A stretch of 64,000 bases of DNA from Salvator merianae (Eukaryota > Chordata > Lepidosauria > Squamata > Teiidae). A program made the translations under genes and the position numbers. Location: positions 28,905,298 to 28,969,297 of the forward strand of contig QVOM02000073.1 in the NCBI GenBank assembly GCA_003586115.2, read 5' to 3'. The notes below the pieces were generated by a model. The model was not told where the DNA came from. It did not search any database and was given only the letters and a program-made list of their open reading frames with translations. Each line of letters opens with the position of its first letter. The first letter of the stretch is position 1. Below are positions 1 through 10,683 of this stretch, one piece after another.

Positions 1-2788
1 AGAACTAATTTGAATTTTACATGCATGCTTCTGTGTTCCAAATTAGCTGACATATCTCTGGAAATAAGATCTGGGGGTAATTGTAGACAGTTCAATTAAG
101 ATGTCTGCAAAATTTTCAGTTACAGTCAAAGGCTAATAGGATTCTATGTTGCAGCTGACACCCTCTTCTCCTCACAGTGTAGAAAGAAGTTGGTGTCGTC
201 AACACTCCTCTTTCTGTTTAATAATCCTATTATGAAGGTTTTAGATCAATCAGTGGTAATTGCATACTTTTGATACTGCATCATCTCACACCAATAGAAG
301 GTGAAGCATGTATTGAAAAGAGAACTGAGCTTTCACATATGATGATGACAGAGAAGGAGGCTGAATTCACAAGAAGAAAGCTTATGTAAAGTCCTATTGG
401 AATTGGTGTTAAAATAATTGGAGGCAAAATTCAGGATATAAGTGTATATTATAAGTAGTTGCATGCGACTCACACGATGCGGTTGATTTGCTAACTAATC
501 AGGTATTTTATTATTATAACAATTATCTTTATCCTTCCTGGTAATAACTCTTTATTATATTATTTTATATTGGTATAAAAGTTATTTTTAGAGGGGGAAA
601 AAAAGTGTTGTTAAAGCTAAAGACTTTATCAACTCAAGCTTAATTCCTAGGAGGTCCATGGACCCATCAGTCACTTCTACACGGCATGTGTTCACAGCTT
701 TTACTGGGAACCTGGCAAAATTGTGCTGGGCTTCACATGCCAGCTTAGAAGCATGGTAGACAGCTGGATTGATATATCCCTGGGAATGCTTGGGAGACAA
801 CTTTAAAACAATGTTCCCTTAGCACTCTTCCCAGAGCCATTTTTATATGAGAGAGCACACCTGCCACCAGCATTGTGCAGACAGGCCAATCTGCAAGAGG
901 CACAGCCTCTCAGGGTCTCAGTGCAGACAGCAAGATCCCTGGCAACAACTAGCCCGGTCTCTGCTGACTGTGCAGATTGTGCCATCCATGCCTTCATCTT
1001 GGGATGGAGATTCAATTTGTGATCTTCTTCAGACAAAGCAGAGTCACACTCCTCCCCATCAAATTTCACGATTTTCTGCCCAAACATAACCCAAGTGTTT
1101 TGGTTTCATTTTATGAACTAAAATATATGTTCACAATTCCATATTTTTTCCTGCCATGCTATCTATTGGTTTTCCTTGGCATATTTTGTGGCATGTAGAA
1201 CTTCAGTAGCTGAATTGGTTAACAGTGCAATTTTAACCTCAGTCAGGCTGGATAATGCAGATATCTCAAGACCTTTTCTGCGGTAACAACTGCAGAAAAC
1301 ACTTGTTATGTTCTTGTTCTGCCATCTTGTAGTGGGAGGATTTTTTTTAATGCATATTAGGGAAAAAGCTGAGTCAGGAAGAAAAAAACAACAGCTTGCT
1401 AATGTAATGCATGAGGGATCTTTATTGAGCACAAATGTCTTGAAAAAAATAGGTTCTGAACTGAGAATAGTTTAGGAATGTTAACATAACCTACACCTGA
1501 TGGGATGTACAAAACACTGCTTTTAATAAACCTATAAAACACTGTATTGTCTGCCAAACACATGCTATACCACTTAATAGTTATCAGTGATAAAAACATT
1601 GTCTTGTCTGAGAGGATAGAATATCCTGATCAATTATACTACATTAGCACTTTTATAATACATTTGATGAGAATAAAGTAATATATGCAGCAGCAAGAAA
1701 ATAATTGAGGTGTGTTGCGCACTCCAAGTTTATTGTAATATTTTGACCACGGACGTAAGCAGTCCTTGATTAAACTTCTTCATTCAGGATAGGGTCTACA
1801 CTGGGCTGCTGGACCAGATCAACAGCCCCCAGGCTATGCCTCATCTGCATTGTGGACTGGTCTAACAGAAGGCCATGCCTCGTGGTAGAATGCTGCATCC
1901 ACATGGGATGCAACAATATAATAGGCCCCAGAAAAAAAGAAAAAATGGTGCTAGACTGCACTCCAAGAGGAAACCTCTTTGAAGTGGTTCTCCAAGTATT
2001 CCTCAGTGTGGATGGTGCCAAGTGATTGGCTTGATTTACAGAGCACAAGGAACCCAGCACTTTTTTTCACGCTCCCAGAAACAGACCTGGAATTGTGCCA
2101 CTTCTAGGCTCTCTCTGGCATCTTTGGAGGCTGAGAACTTTCATTCCCATCCTCTGAAGCTGCTGACTGGCTGGGCATCTGCAAAACAAAAGGTCCTTGT
2201 CCCACCTCTCTGATCAGCCTCCAATCATGGTCCACCTGATCCATCCCATAAATAGCCCTGAGCAACACAGGATAACACGTGTACAGATCCTGCCAGGTCA
2301 CTATGGTAGAAAAACAGAGTCAGATTATCCTCAAAATTGATTTAAACCTGTGCAACATATATAACTCATCAAATAGTGAGGCAATATTATCAGACAGATT
2401 GTAGTGCTCCATTGTTGGCAAATGTATATTTAGAATGGTATCTGCATTTAAACAGAAATTTATCTCAGCATAGCAGTAATGACTGTGAAAGATTGGCCTG
2501 CTTTGGTGCCCAATACTGACAACTCTTACTTCTTCCCTTCTCTTCTTTTTGACAGTTCTTTATCTTTATCTCAGTTTGGTGCAGGTGCCCTCTGAAATGT
2601 CATCCTGTGTGGAAGACTGTTCTGCATATTAGGACAGCTGCAACCTTGACTGCACTGAATTTTATATTGGGATACATTCTGATCCAAGGCCCAAACCTAG
2701 CTTAGAATACTGGAACCCACCCTCCCCTTAGCACATCTTGACTACATGGGATAAGGTGATGGGGGATATGACACCACAGTTGTGCTGT
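1..2788. other. AT-rich unassigned DNA
   Basis: No gene, exon or confidently bounded repeat is visible. A tRNA-like A-box match (TAGCTGAATTGG) lies near 1207 but no B box follows at a sensible distance. The stretch at about 1,770-2,330 has the texture of the GGYCC-type DNA elements elsewhere in the window, including a GAGAACTTTCATTCCC segment resembling GGGAACTTTCATTCC at about 2,960, but I could not find paired termini. Confidence 0.5.
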
Positions 2789-3112
2789 GGACCTTTTTAA
2801 AGATGTTCAGAGTCTGTATTCTGGACTATGAAGAGTGTACTGACAGTATGTTCTTCTAGGCTGGAATGTAATAGGAGACCTATTCCAAAGGTGCACCGGA
2901 AAGTGCCGCCAGAAGTCAATGTGACACCAAAATGGGCCCTTCCAGCAACAGCAAAAGACTGGGAACTTTCATTCCTGGTCTACAAAGATTCTGTGTTAGC
3001 TTTGTGGTCTTGGCACAGCTTTTGATGCTGGCAGCCTGAGTTGTGATGAGACAGAATGCAGGTAGCCTGCTCCAGCATGGGCCACAACAGCCCATGTAGT
3101 GCAGAAAGGGCC
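2789..3112. mobile_element. short GGYCC-type DNA transposon (PIF/Harbinger-like MITE), decayed
   Basis: The right end is GTGCAGAAAGGGCC, the reverse complement of the GGCCCTTTCTGCAC terminus seen in better copies. The left end is a weaker GGACCTTTTTAAAG. The interior shares GGGAACTTTCATTCC with the copy at 4,351. It has no coding capacity. The flanks do not show a clean duplication, so the left boundary is uncertain. Confidence 0.45.
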
Positions 3113-4347
3113 AATAATATATTTCTGGTTATAATACTGCCAGTTATTTCATGTTTTTTGTGTTTTTTAAATCTTTGTCACCATGGCAGCATACGATCAT
3201 CAGCATTCTTGAATTTAGATTCACATGAATTTACTTTTTCTGCACAAGTGTTTATGTAGTCATTATTTTAGCTGCTTTATAGTTGCAGTGAACTTTATGC
3301 AGGTAGAAAGAAAGTGTAGTTGTTTTCAATGAACTGTGTTTATAGCATATCTTCTGAATGACTCACACTGATCTGAAAAACAGTTGTGTCACCTAGAAAC
3401 TTTAAGAGTCTCTGAAGATTTCATTAGAACCAATCAGTTTCTGGATCAAATCTTTCTAAACAAATCAGGCTTTGATTGAATGGAAGCTATAAACTCTACA
3501 GGCACTTGAGCTGACAATGAAACAATGGTCAAAGAGTTAAAAAAAAAAAAAGAGAGAGAGAGAAACTCTCCAGCTTTTAACTTGTAAAGCATTTCCTTGA
3601 CTATTGTACCTTAACAACAGATAGTGTGTTACGCAGTGATCAGCTGCTTTATTCTAGACTTATAATGCAAGAGGAGTGGAAGCACTCAAAGAAATTGGCT
3701 GAAATCAAACCTGATGCCCCAAAGGATGCCCCACTCTGTGAAGCTTGTAAGAGATTTCTGAAGCTGACAGCCATGAGAAATCACTAAGCCAAGAGTTTAG
3801 GGAGATTTAAAGGGAACTGCATACATTTACAAGCACAACCTATATAGTTATCCATCTACCAAGCTGCAAAAAGATAGATTAAAACACTATTGGGTAGGAG
3901 GAAGGGAATAATGTTTCAGAGCACGAATACATCTTTAACTTAGTTTGAAGTGGCTGTGAATCTAGGCTTTGCCTGACTTCAATAAAGCTTTCACTTTAGG
4001 CTAAGCAACACTTAAAGATGAAGAGGTTTCATTCCTCTTAACTAATGCCAATAAAATATTATTTCTTTTCTTTTCATTACATTTTCCCCTCCTTCATTTT
4101 GATTATCACACATTTTGATTTTCATGGAGTTTTCATAAGATTTTTCCCCCTGTTTTTTGGTGTCTCCATCTTTGTTTGATACCTCAAATTGCTTTAAAAG
4201 GAAAGTAGGAACATCTGGAATAAATAAATAAAAAATCTAAACAGATTCTGATTCTGAATAAATATATCTCTGTTTTGTCAGCTCTGTTGGTAAATATATC
4301 ATTTCTACTAACCCACAGCAGTATTCTAGAGCAAACACATCTGAAAC
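3113..4347. other. AT-rich unassigned DNA
   Basis: No gene or bounded repeat is recognised. An A-run followed by a short (GA)n tract sits at about 3,540-3,564. Nothing else stands out on either strand. Confidence 0.5.
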
Positions 4348-4350
4348 ATA

Positions 4351-4901
4351 GGTCCTTTCTGTACTTTCCTAAGATGTTCTGGGACAGAGTGGGTTGTCAT
4401 GTCCTGGAAAAAGCAACCTGACCCAAACTGGGAGTGAGACAAGGCTGTCTGCATTTGGATGACTTGTCTTGCTCCAGCTCTCACTGCTGCCTCTGAACAG
4501 TTCTTGGAGGCAGCACCAAGGCTCCAAAGACTGGGAACTTTCATTGCCAACCTTCAGAGTTTCTGCCTGACCAATTTTGGAGTAGAGCCACTTCTGGAAG
4601 CACTTCCTAAAGCACTGCCCCAAAGTGTGCCCCAAAGTGTATACCAGAAAACAGGGGCGTTCCACCCATATGAATCCATGATCTGCGTATACCAACATTT
4701 GGTCTATTTCCACACCTCAGAATTAAAGCCTACAGCTATCCTAAACTAGGGCACTATTTTCAGCACCCTAGCCTAGTCTACTCATGTCCAATGCAGACAA
4801 AGTATGATGAGGTGGGATCTTGGCTTTTCCTCTCTAGCATGCAGATGGCAGAGGCCTGGACCACCCCATGGTTTGGTCTACTGCCCAATGAAGAAAGGTC
4901 C
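4351..4901. mobile_element. GGYCC-type DNA transposon (PIF/Harbinger-like MITE), 551 bp
   Basis: The element starts GGTCCTTTCTGTAC and ends AAGAAAGGTCC, giving imperfect terminal inverted repeats, and is flanked on both sides by ATA (4,348-4,350 and 4,902-4,904). The inner segment GGGAACTTTCATT is shared with the copy at 2,789. The overlapping open frames of about 100 codons on both strands match no known family and look fortuitous. A 3-bp duplication with short terminal repeats fits the PIF/Harbinger superfamily, but no transposase is present, so the class is inferred. Confidence 0.65.
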
Positions 4902-4904
4902 ATA

Positions 4905-6399
4905 GTTTGGTGCTTAAAAGTCTACTTATATTTATAAAATAAACATAACATTAAGAAATTTAAATTTGCTCTTGGGTCTTCCCACTGGTATTTTTCTTTT
5001 GGTCTGATCATGTTACTGACTTTATCCATCTGCTATTATTGTTTTTGTTATTCACTCACTATATTTCTCATCCATGTTCTCTCTACTAATGTTCTCTGAT
5101 TTCTGGCCAAGATATGTATTTTGAATACTATTCCCAAACATTTGTTTTCAATAAGCTGCCAATACAACATTATACTAATGGGAGATGCACTAGACATCTC
5201 TTCTATTGAGATAAACTTCAATTTAATTTATACTGCTTATTTTCTTATTATGTTTAAGAATGTCATGATTTTTTACATTGTTTTTGGAGCATACAGCACT
5301 CCTTTTTTCAACTGCTTGTGGAATATTAGTTATATATTATGATGGAAGTGGTGATGATATAATGGTTTCTTTGGAATTGATTTAATAATTTTCCTCATTA
5401 TCTGGAAACAGGTTTGTGTAACAAGATAATTACTGTTACCTCTAGATTCTTAGAACAAGTTGTTTCTCAGGGCAAAATAATCAAGCAGGACAAGCCTGAA
5501 GTAAAGTTCTCAATTTTTTTCTTGCAACATAAAACACTAAGATTTAAGAAACAGTGTTCACAACCCCATGAAGATCCTTTATTTCACATACAAATTCACA
5601 ATATCTGTCTTGAAAAAAATAATAATAAAATAAGAAACCCCTACACTGACTTATGTAATGACAGAGGTGATATAAATAGTACACACAATATAATAAAATA
5701 CATGTTTAAAAAAGTAAGCTATATAGATTTCTTATTTTTGTTTATTTAATTTACTATGCATCTTCCCCCTTAAAACAGTGATTCCCATATGTTTTGAAAT
5801 GATACCTTCTCTCTGGCTTTTGTTCCTCATGTTTTGAGTTGAAATACTATTGTTTGCATATTTATAGTATTCTAAACTTTCAGTTTATTTAGTTGGTAAT
5901 ACACTGTATTACATAATTTGTTTTTAATTTATACTTTTACTTCATATTATCAGTCATGCCTTACCATAATCATACTGGTGCCATCAAGTCAAGTTGAACT
6001 TTTGGTGACTTCTTAGCAGCAATACAGTGGTATCTGTCATTGACTTATTCCATTTTTTTTTCCCATTCAATTTTGTAGTCTGGTGTAGGGTTTAGCAGCT
6101 GGTACTTCTCATCCAAGTACTAGGACCATCTAATTTGTAATTATGAAGCTAGGTAATGAACTTTTCACATAATTTTGCACACCCACACCCACCCACCTAC
6201 ACTTGTGTGTTATTGTTTTCTCATGGGCTTTCATGTACTTTTCACAATTACTGCCACAAGATATCATAGTTAATAACTCCTATACTATATATGAGGAACT
6301 AAAAGTGCCCATAAGTGGATTATGTTTTTAGAAAGCTCAGAACACCAGTTGTATAAGGACCTGTCTGGCAAATAATGGCATCAACCCAGTTGCATTCTT
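4905..6399. other. AT-rich unassigned DNA
   Basis: Strongly AT-rich. It contains one open frame of 111 codons (5,414-5,746) rich in Asn, Lys, Ile and Phe with no recognisable domain, as expected of random AT-rich sequence. No bounded repeat was recognised. Confidence 0.5.
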
Positions 6400-6407
6400 G
6401 GTCCAAC

Positions 6408-7243
6408 TAGGGATGTGCACGAAGGCACTTTTCCCTTTTCGCTTCGCAGGACTGCGAAGCTCCTAGGCTTCGTTTTCGTGCGAAAAAATATGCACGAAAA
6501 TGAAGCCCTTCGTTTTCGCGGTGAAAATCTTCGCCGCGAACGGAAGCAGATAAATCAAGGCAAAGGGAAAACCTTTGCCTTAATTTCTCTGCTTCGGATG
6601 GCGCTCGCCTCTCTCTCATTCCCCCCCCCCCAGTCTGTCAGTCTGATGACAGACTGGGGGGGGGATGAGAGAGAGGCGAGCGCCATCTGAAGCAGAGAAA
6701 TCAAGGCAAAAAGGTCTTCCGTTCGCCTTGATTTATCTGTTTCCGATGGCGCAGCGCGCTCTCTCACTCCCGCCGCAGTCTGTCAGTCTGATGACAGACT
6801 GGGGGGGGGGATGAGAGAGAGGCGAGCGCCATCTGAAGCAGAGAAATCAAGGCGAAAAGGTCTTCCGTTCGCCTTGATTTATCTGCTTCCGATGTCTGCT
6901 GGCTCCCTCATTCACCCTAGGCTGTCAGCGCGAGGGGGGGTGAGTCAGTGAGGGGAAGAGAAGGAAAATCAACGGGAAGGGAATCCCTCCCTTCCGTTGA
7001 ATTTTCTGCACTTTCACTCACTGCTGGCTGGCTGATTCACCCTAGGCTGTCAGCGCCAGCGCTGACAGCCTAGAGAGGTGAGACTTTGGCAAATTGCGAA
7101 GATCCCGAAATACTTCGAAAAATTGAGGGACCTTCGCAATTCGCATTCGTGATTTCTGGTGCCCTTTGCATTCGATGCGAAGGGCACGGAATCACGAAAT
7201 TCGATCGAAAATCGAATGCCACGAAGCTTCATGCACACCCCTA
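6408..7243. mobile_element. Non-autonomous hAT transposon, 836 bp, perfect 8-bp duplication
   Basis: The termini are TAGGGATGTGCACGAAG at the left and CTTCATGCACACCCCTA at the right, which are inverted repeats. The host sequence GGTCCAAC is duplicated perfectly on both sides (6,400-6,407 and 7,244-7,251). An 8-bp duplication with a TAGGG-type terminus is diagnostic of the hAT superfamily. The interior is CpG-rich and dominated by foldback structure, including a CTGTCAG-centred palindrome flanked by G/C runs present twice 145 bp apart. No transposase frame exists, so it was mobilised in trans. The perfect duplication suggests a comparatively young insertion. Confidence 0.9.
6631..6892. repeat. 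Two tandem units of about 145 bp inside the hAT element
   Basis: The palindrome beginning CAGTCTGTCAGTCTGATGAC occurs at 6,631 and again at 6,776. Each is followed by a G-run, a GAGAGAGGCGAGCGCCATC segment and a self-complementary CAAGGC...GCCTTG segment. The second unit differs by only a few bases, so this is a local duplication within the transposon. Confidence 0.85.
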
Positions 7244-7251
7244 GGTCCAAC

Positions 7252-8286
7252 ACATTGGAACTCTGTATTGCTTCCATCTCTCCACTGGATAAACTACTGT
7301 GCTGCATAAGTGTGCAAAATGCTGTTTTGAATGCTTTATGACACATTTCAAATGTCTGTGTCCACGTTTCATGAGAGTCAACATTAGCCCTAGGGAAAGG
7401 CTGAGTACTAATGTTAGCTCACTTTCCCTCTGGTTGCCTCTCCGGCTGTTTTTGGAACCAGAGGTAAAGAATCACAGCAAGCCCAAAATTTCATCAGTCC
7501 GCACAATTATGTCATTGTATAGCCTAAGGAGGCAATAGTGGCCCTGCCACTCCAGGTTCCATATTAGGCTATTCTCCTTGACCGAACTCAGTCTATGGGC
7601 GAAATCTGAAGTATAGATTAGTGGGGTTACCATATCTGAACATCAAGAGAACAAGAAGCCCTGAATGTGGAGATCAATGAGAAGTGCATGACAGCTTCAA
7701 TCACAGGTGAAGCTAATAGGGTTGAGGTGGAAGAGTGGGTTTTCCATTCCTCAGATTTCAGTATGACTTCCCCTACTCACAAGAGAGAAACGGCTGTAAC
7801 TCTGGAAAGTAGAGGATAACAGGTATAATCCTCAGAATCTATCCATAAGTAAGTAAGGCATAACACTTCTGTACCTGTACCAAGGCAGGGGGGATATAAA
7901 GGTGTCCATGGAAGCACAAAGGGGCCTTAACTTTTTCTTGAACTGACATATTCTGGGGCATCAGTACTAGAAAAGGACAAATATATGTAAATAAACAAAG
8001 CATAACAAAAACATAAATGAGAGAGGTCTAAGAGTGAAAGACTTAATTCTTAAATAAAAGGATCTCTACCTATTATGCACAATTCAAAATATTGTTAAAG
8101 TTAAGAAATTATTTTTAAAAATATTAATAAATGTTTGTGTTACATGGCTCATGGCATTTGCCCATTTTTTAAATAATATTTTAAATTTTGTTAAATCAGA
8201 AATCGTAATAGTATATATTTGAGGAGCTGCTTTTCTTAAAGGGCTATGAAACATAAGCTCATTTTAAGAGGTATCTAATCTCTGAA
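7252..8286. other. Unassigned DNA between hAT element and CR1 LINE
   Basis: No gene or bounded repeat is visible. The part after 8,000 is very AT-rich. The body of the CR1-like LINE becomes recognisable from about 8,287. Confidence 0.5.
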
Positions 8287-9390
8287 GCCACTGTACATTA
8301 GCGGGATCCTGCAAGATTCAGTATTAGAACTCCTGCTTTTTAATTTATTCATAAATGATCCAGACATAGCGGTAAGTAATGAGTTAGCAAAGTTTGCTGA
8401 TGACACTAAATTGTTCAGGGTGACAAAAACTGAAAGTGATCATAACAAGCTCCAGAGGGATTTCTTGATGTTGGGTGAGTGGGCAATGAAGTGGCAAATG
8501 TATTTCAATCTTAGCAAGTGCAAAGCGATGTACATCAGGGCAAAGAACACCAATTTCACCTATAAAATGATGGGGGGACAACTTTTCTGTGACAGACCAG
8601 GAAAAGGATCTAGGGGTTCTTGTAGACAGCTCAATGAATGTATCAACTCAGTGTGCAGCAGCAGTGAAAAAGACTAGGGGTAATTAAGAAGGGAATAGAA
8701 AACAAGTTGGCAAGTGTCATTTTGCCTCTTTATAAATCTATGGTGAGGCCACACTTGGAATATTATGTACAAGTCTGGTCACTTCAGAAAGGATATTGTG
8801 GACTAGAGAAGGTGCAGAAAAAGGCAACCAGAATGATCAAGGGGCTGGAACACCTTCCTTATGAAATCAGGCTGCAACGTCTTGGCCACTTTAGCCTTGA
8901 AAAATGGTGTTTAAGAGGAGACCTGATTGAATATATAAAATCACGTACGGTATGGATAAAGTGGATAGAGAGAAATTATTTTCTCTATCACACAACACTA
9001 GGACCAGGGGACACTTTATGGAGCTGATGGGTAGGAGAGTTAGGACTGACAAAGAGAAGTATTTTTTTTTTTTTTTCACACAGAGGGTCATCAGTCTACA
9101 GAATTTATTGATGATAGCATTCATCCTGGAAAGCTTTAAGAAAGGATTGGACAGATTCATGGAGGTCAGGTGTATCAATAGCTACTAGAATGGATGCCAG
9201 GTTGGAAAGACAGTCAGGATATCGGTAAAACCATTTGTGGGCAGTCAAGAGCAGGTGAAGATCTTGACTTTTATCCTACTTGTGAATGACCAGAAACGAT
9301 TGGTTGCCCTCTGTGTGAAACAGAATGCTGGAATAGATGGGCCATGTCCTGATCCAGCAAGGTTCCTCTTATGTTCTTATGTAGAGATTA
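8287..9390 (+). mobile_element. CR1/L3-like LINE, 3' half (reverse transcriptase C-terminal part and 3' end), decayed
   Basis: In the plus frames one reads the end of a reverse transcriptase: a degraded LFINDPD-like segment near 8,350, the catalytic block KFADDTKLFR at about 8,387-8,419 with the FADD box intact, then LGVLVDSSMN-like sequence (8,606 on), VRPHLEY near 8,740, ATRMIKGL and LRGDLIEYIKS, and RTDKEKYFFFFFTQRV with a poly-T expansion at 9,061-9,076. Frameshifts and stops break it into open pieces (8,411-8,677; 8,707-9,027; 8,952-9,188). It ends with GATCCAGCAAGGTTCC and CTTATGTTCTTATG, the typical 3' terminus of this LINE group. The 5' part is missing, as usual for target-primed copies. 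It cannot be active. Confidence 0.9.
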
Positions 9391-9450
9391 GATGGAAGTT
9401 GATTTACAAAGATAATAGGGTAAAGGTCCAAAGATAAAAATGAAGGCATA

Positions 9451-9940
9451 GGTTCTTTCTGCACTTACCTGTCTTCAGTCAAGATCAGTGAGTCTGGAAT
9501 AGACCGGTCCACTGATCTTGACCACAGAAGGGCATGGGCATGATGGCACTAATCCCAATCAGCTCACTCTGTGGCACCATAACCACAAAGCATGGAGATG
9601 CATCAAAGTTGGACACAGAAGTTGGACACAGCTAGGAAGAAAAGTTCCTAACCTTGGAAATCCTCGGGGGGGGGGGGGGTGTGACATTTCAGAGCACAAT
9701 TTGGTGCATTGCCAAAATTACTTCCCCATGGTCCTGAAGAAAGAGGCATGGCAAGCCTCCTTGTTTGGGATTAAGGACTACTGGTCCACCCGGTAATCTG
9801 GATTAATCATGACTACCATATTCCCAATTAGGAGCCTCCTGATCAGGATTATGCTCCATCAGAAGCAGACAGATCTACACAACCTATAAGCTTACTACAC
9901 AGGCCCTTAATCCTTATAAAAGGCCCATGTGGAAAGGATC
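9451..9940. mobile_element. GGYCC-type DNA transposon (PIF/Harbinger-like MITE), 490 bp
   Basis: The left end is GGTTCTTTCTGCACTTACC and the right end GGAAAGGATC. The flanking trinucleotides are ATA and GTA, which may be a decayed 3-bp duplication. Just inside the left end lies a perfect 13-bp inverted pair, GTCAAGATCAGTG with CACTGATCTTGAC, giving a hairpin of about 45 bp. A G-run of about 14 lies near 9,667-9,680. It has no coding capacity. Confidence 0.65.
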
Positions 9941-10326
9941 GTAGCTTGAGCATAAAAATGCTACTCTGTTATTTAGTTATTTTTTATGCACATCCTTATA
10001 TAATGTGCTACCAACTGTAGATCAATACAGTACTGTCACTCCTTGCTCATGTCTGCAGAGCCCAGCATGCCTTCATCACTATTGTAGTTTAGTCTTAACT
10101 TCATCCCTTCTGTTCTGGCCTTGTCTCCAAAAGTGTCTCTGCCCTTACAGGGAATATACCTCATATTGCTTTTAGGGCTCGTGGAGCTACTAAAGCTTTC
10201 TCACTATGACAAGGTGGCAATTCCTGGCAGAACTCTACCTGATACACCAGTGAAAAACTGGAAGGTAGCAAAGCAGAGTTTTCTTAATAATGGTACTCGT
10301 TGCCCATGACTTCTCATGGCTTTTCT
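9941..10326. other. Unassigned DNA
   Basis: No gene, RNA or bounded repeat is recognised in this spacer between two transposons. Confidence 0.5.
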
Positions 10327-10334
10327 GTTTGCTC

Positions 10335-10675
10335 TAAGGATGTGCAAATTTCAATTCACATTTGAAAATTCATTAAAAAAATCATTTTTGCATTTTTTTT
10401 TTGCATCAAAACGAAAATAAGTTTTTTTAACATTTGCAGTTTTCAATCGAAAACAAAAAGACTACTTCTTTTGCAAAAATGAAATTTATTGAATTTTCAC
10501 ACTTTTTGCATTTTTCACTGTGTTTGAACTATGTAAATGGCATTTTCAATGGAAAAACATTACAAAAAATAAATGCAAAAATGCATTTTTTGACAACAAG
10601 ATTTGCTGATGAAGCAAAAATGCAGATTTTCATTTAAAAACAAATCAAAAATGATTTTTTGTGTGCACATCCCTA
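10335..10675. mobile_element. AT-rich hAT MITE, 341 bp
   Basis: The left terminus TAAGGATGTGCAAATTTC and the right terminus GTGTGCACATCCCTA are inverted repeats of the same TAGGGATGTGCA core used by the CpG-rich hAT elements. The flanks GTTTGCTC and ATGTGCTC agree at 6 of 8 positions, a decayed 8-bp duplication. The interior is made of repeated GAAAATG/CATTTTC-type words and has no real coding frame. Copies of similar make-up lie at 56,125 and 61,939. Confidence 0.8.
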
Positions 10676-10683
10676 ATGTGCTC

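Noticed and set aside
1200..1290. tRNA-like A box suggesting a tRNA or SINE
   Set aside because: No convincing B box, no cloverleaf and no bounded repeat.
6600..7100. Repeated palindromic units resembling a CRISPR array
   Set aside because: The repeats are long imperfect palindromes inside a hAT element with 8-bp duplications in a vertebrate genome; there are no spacers of uniform length.
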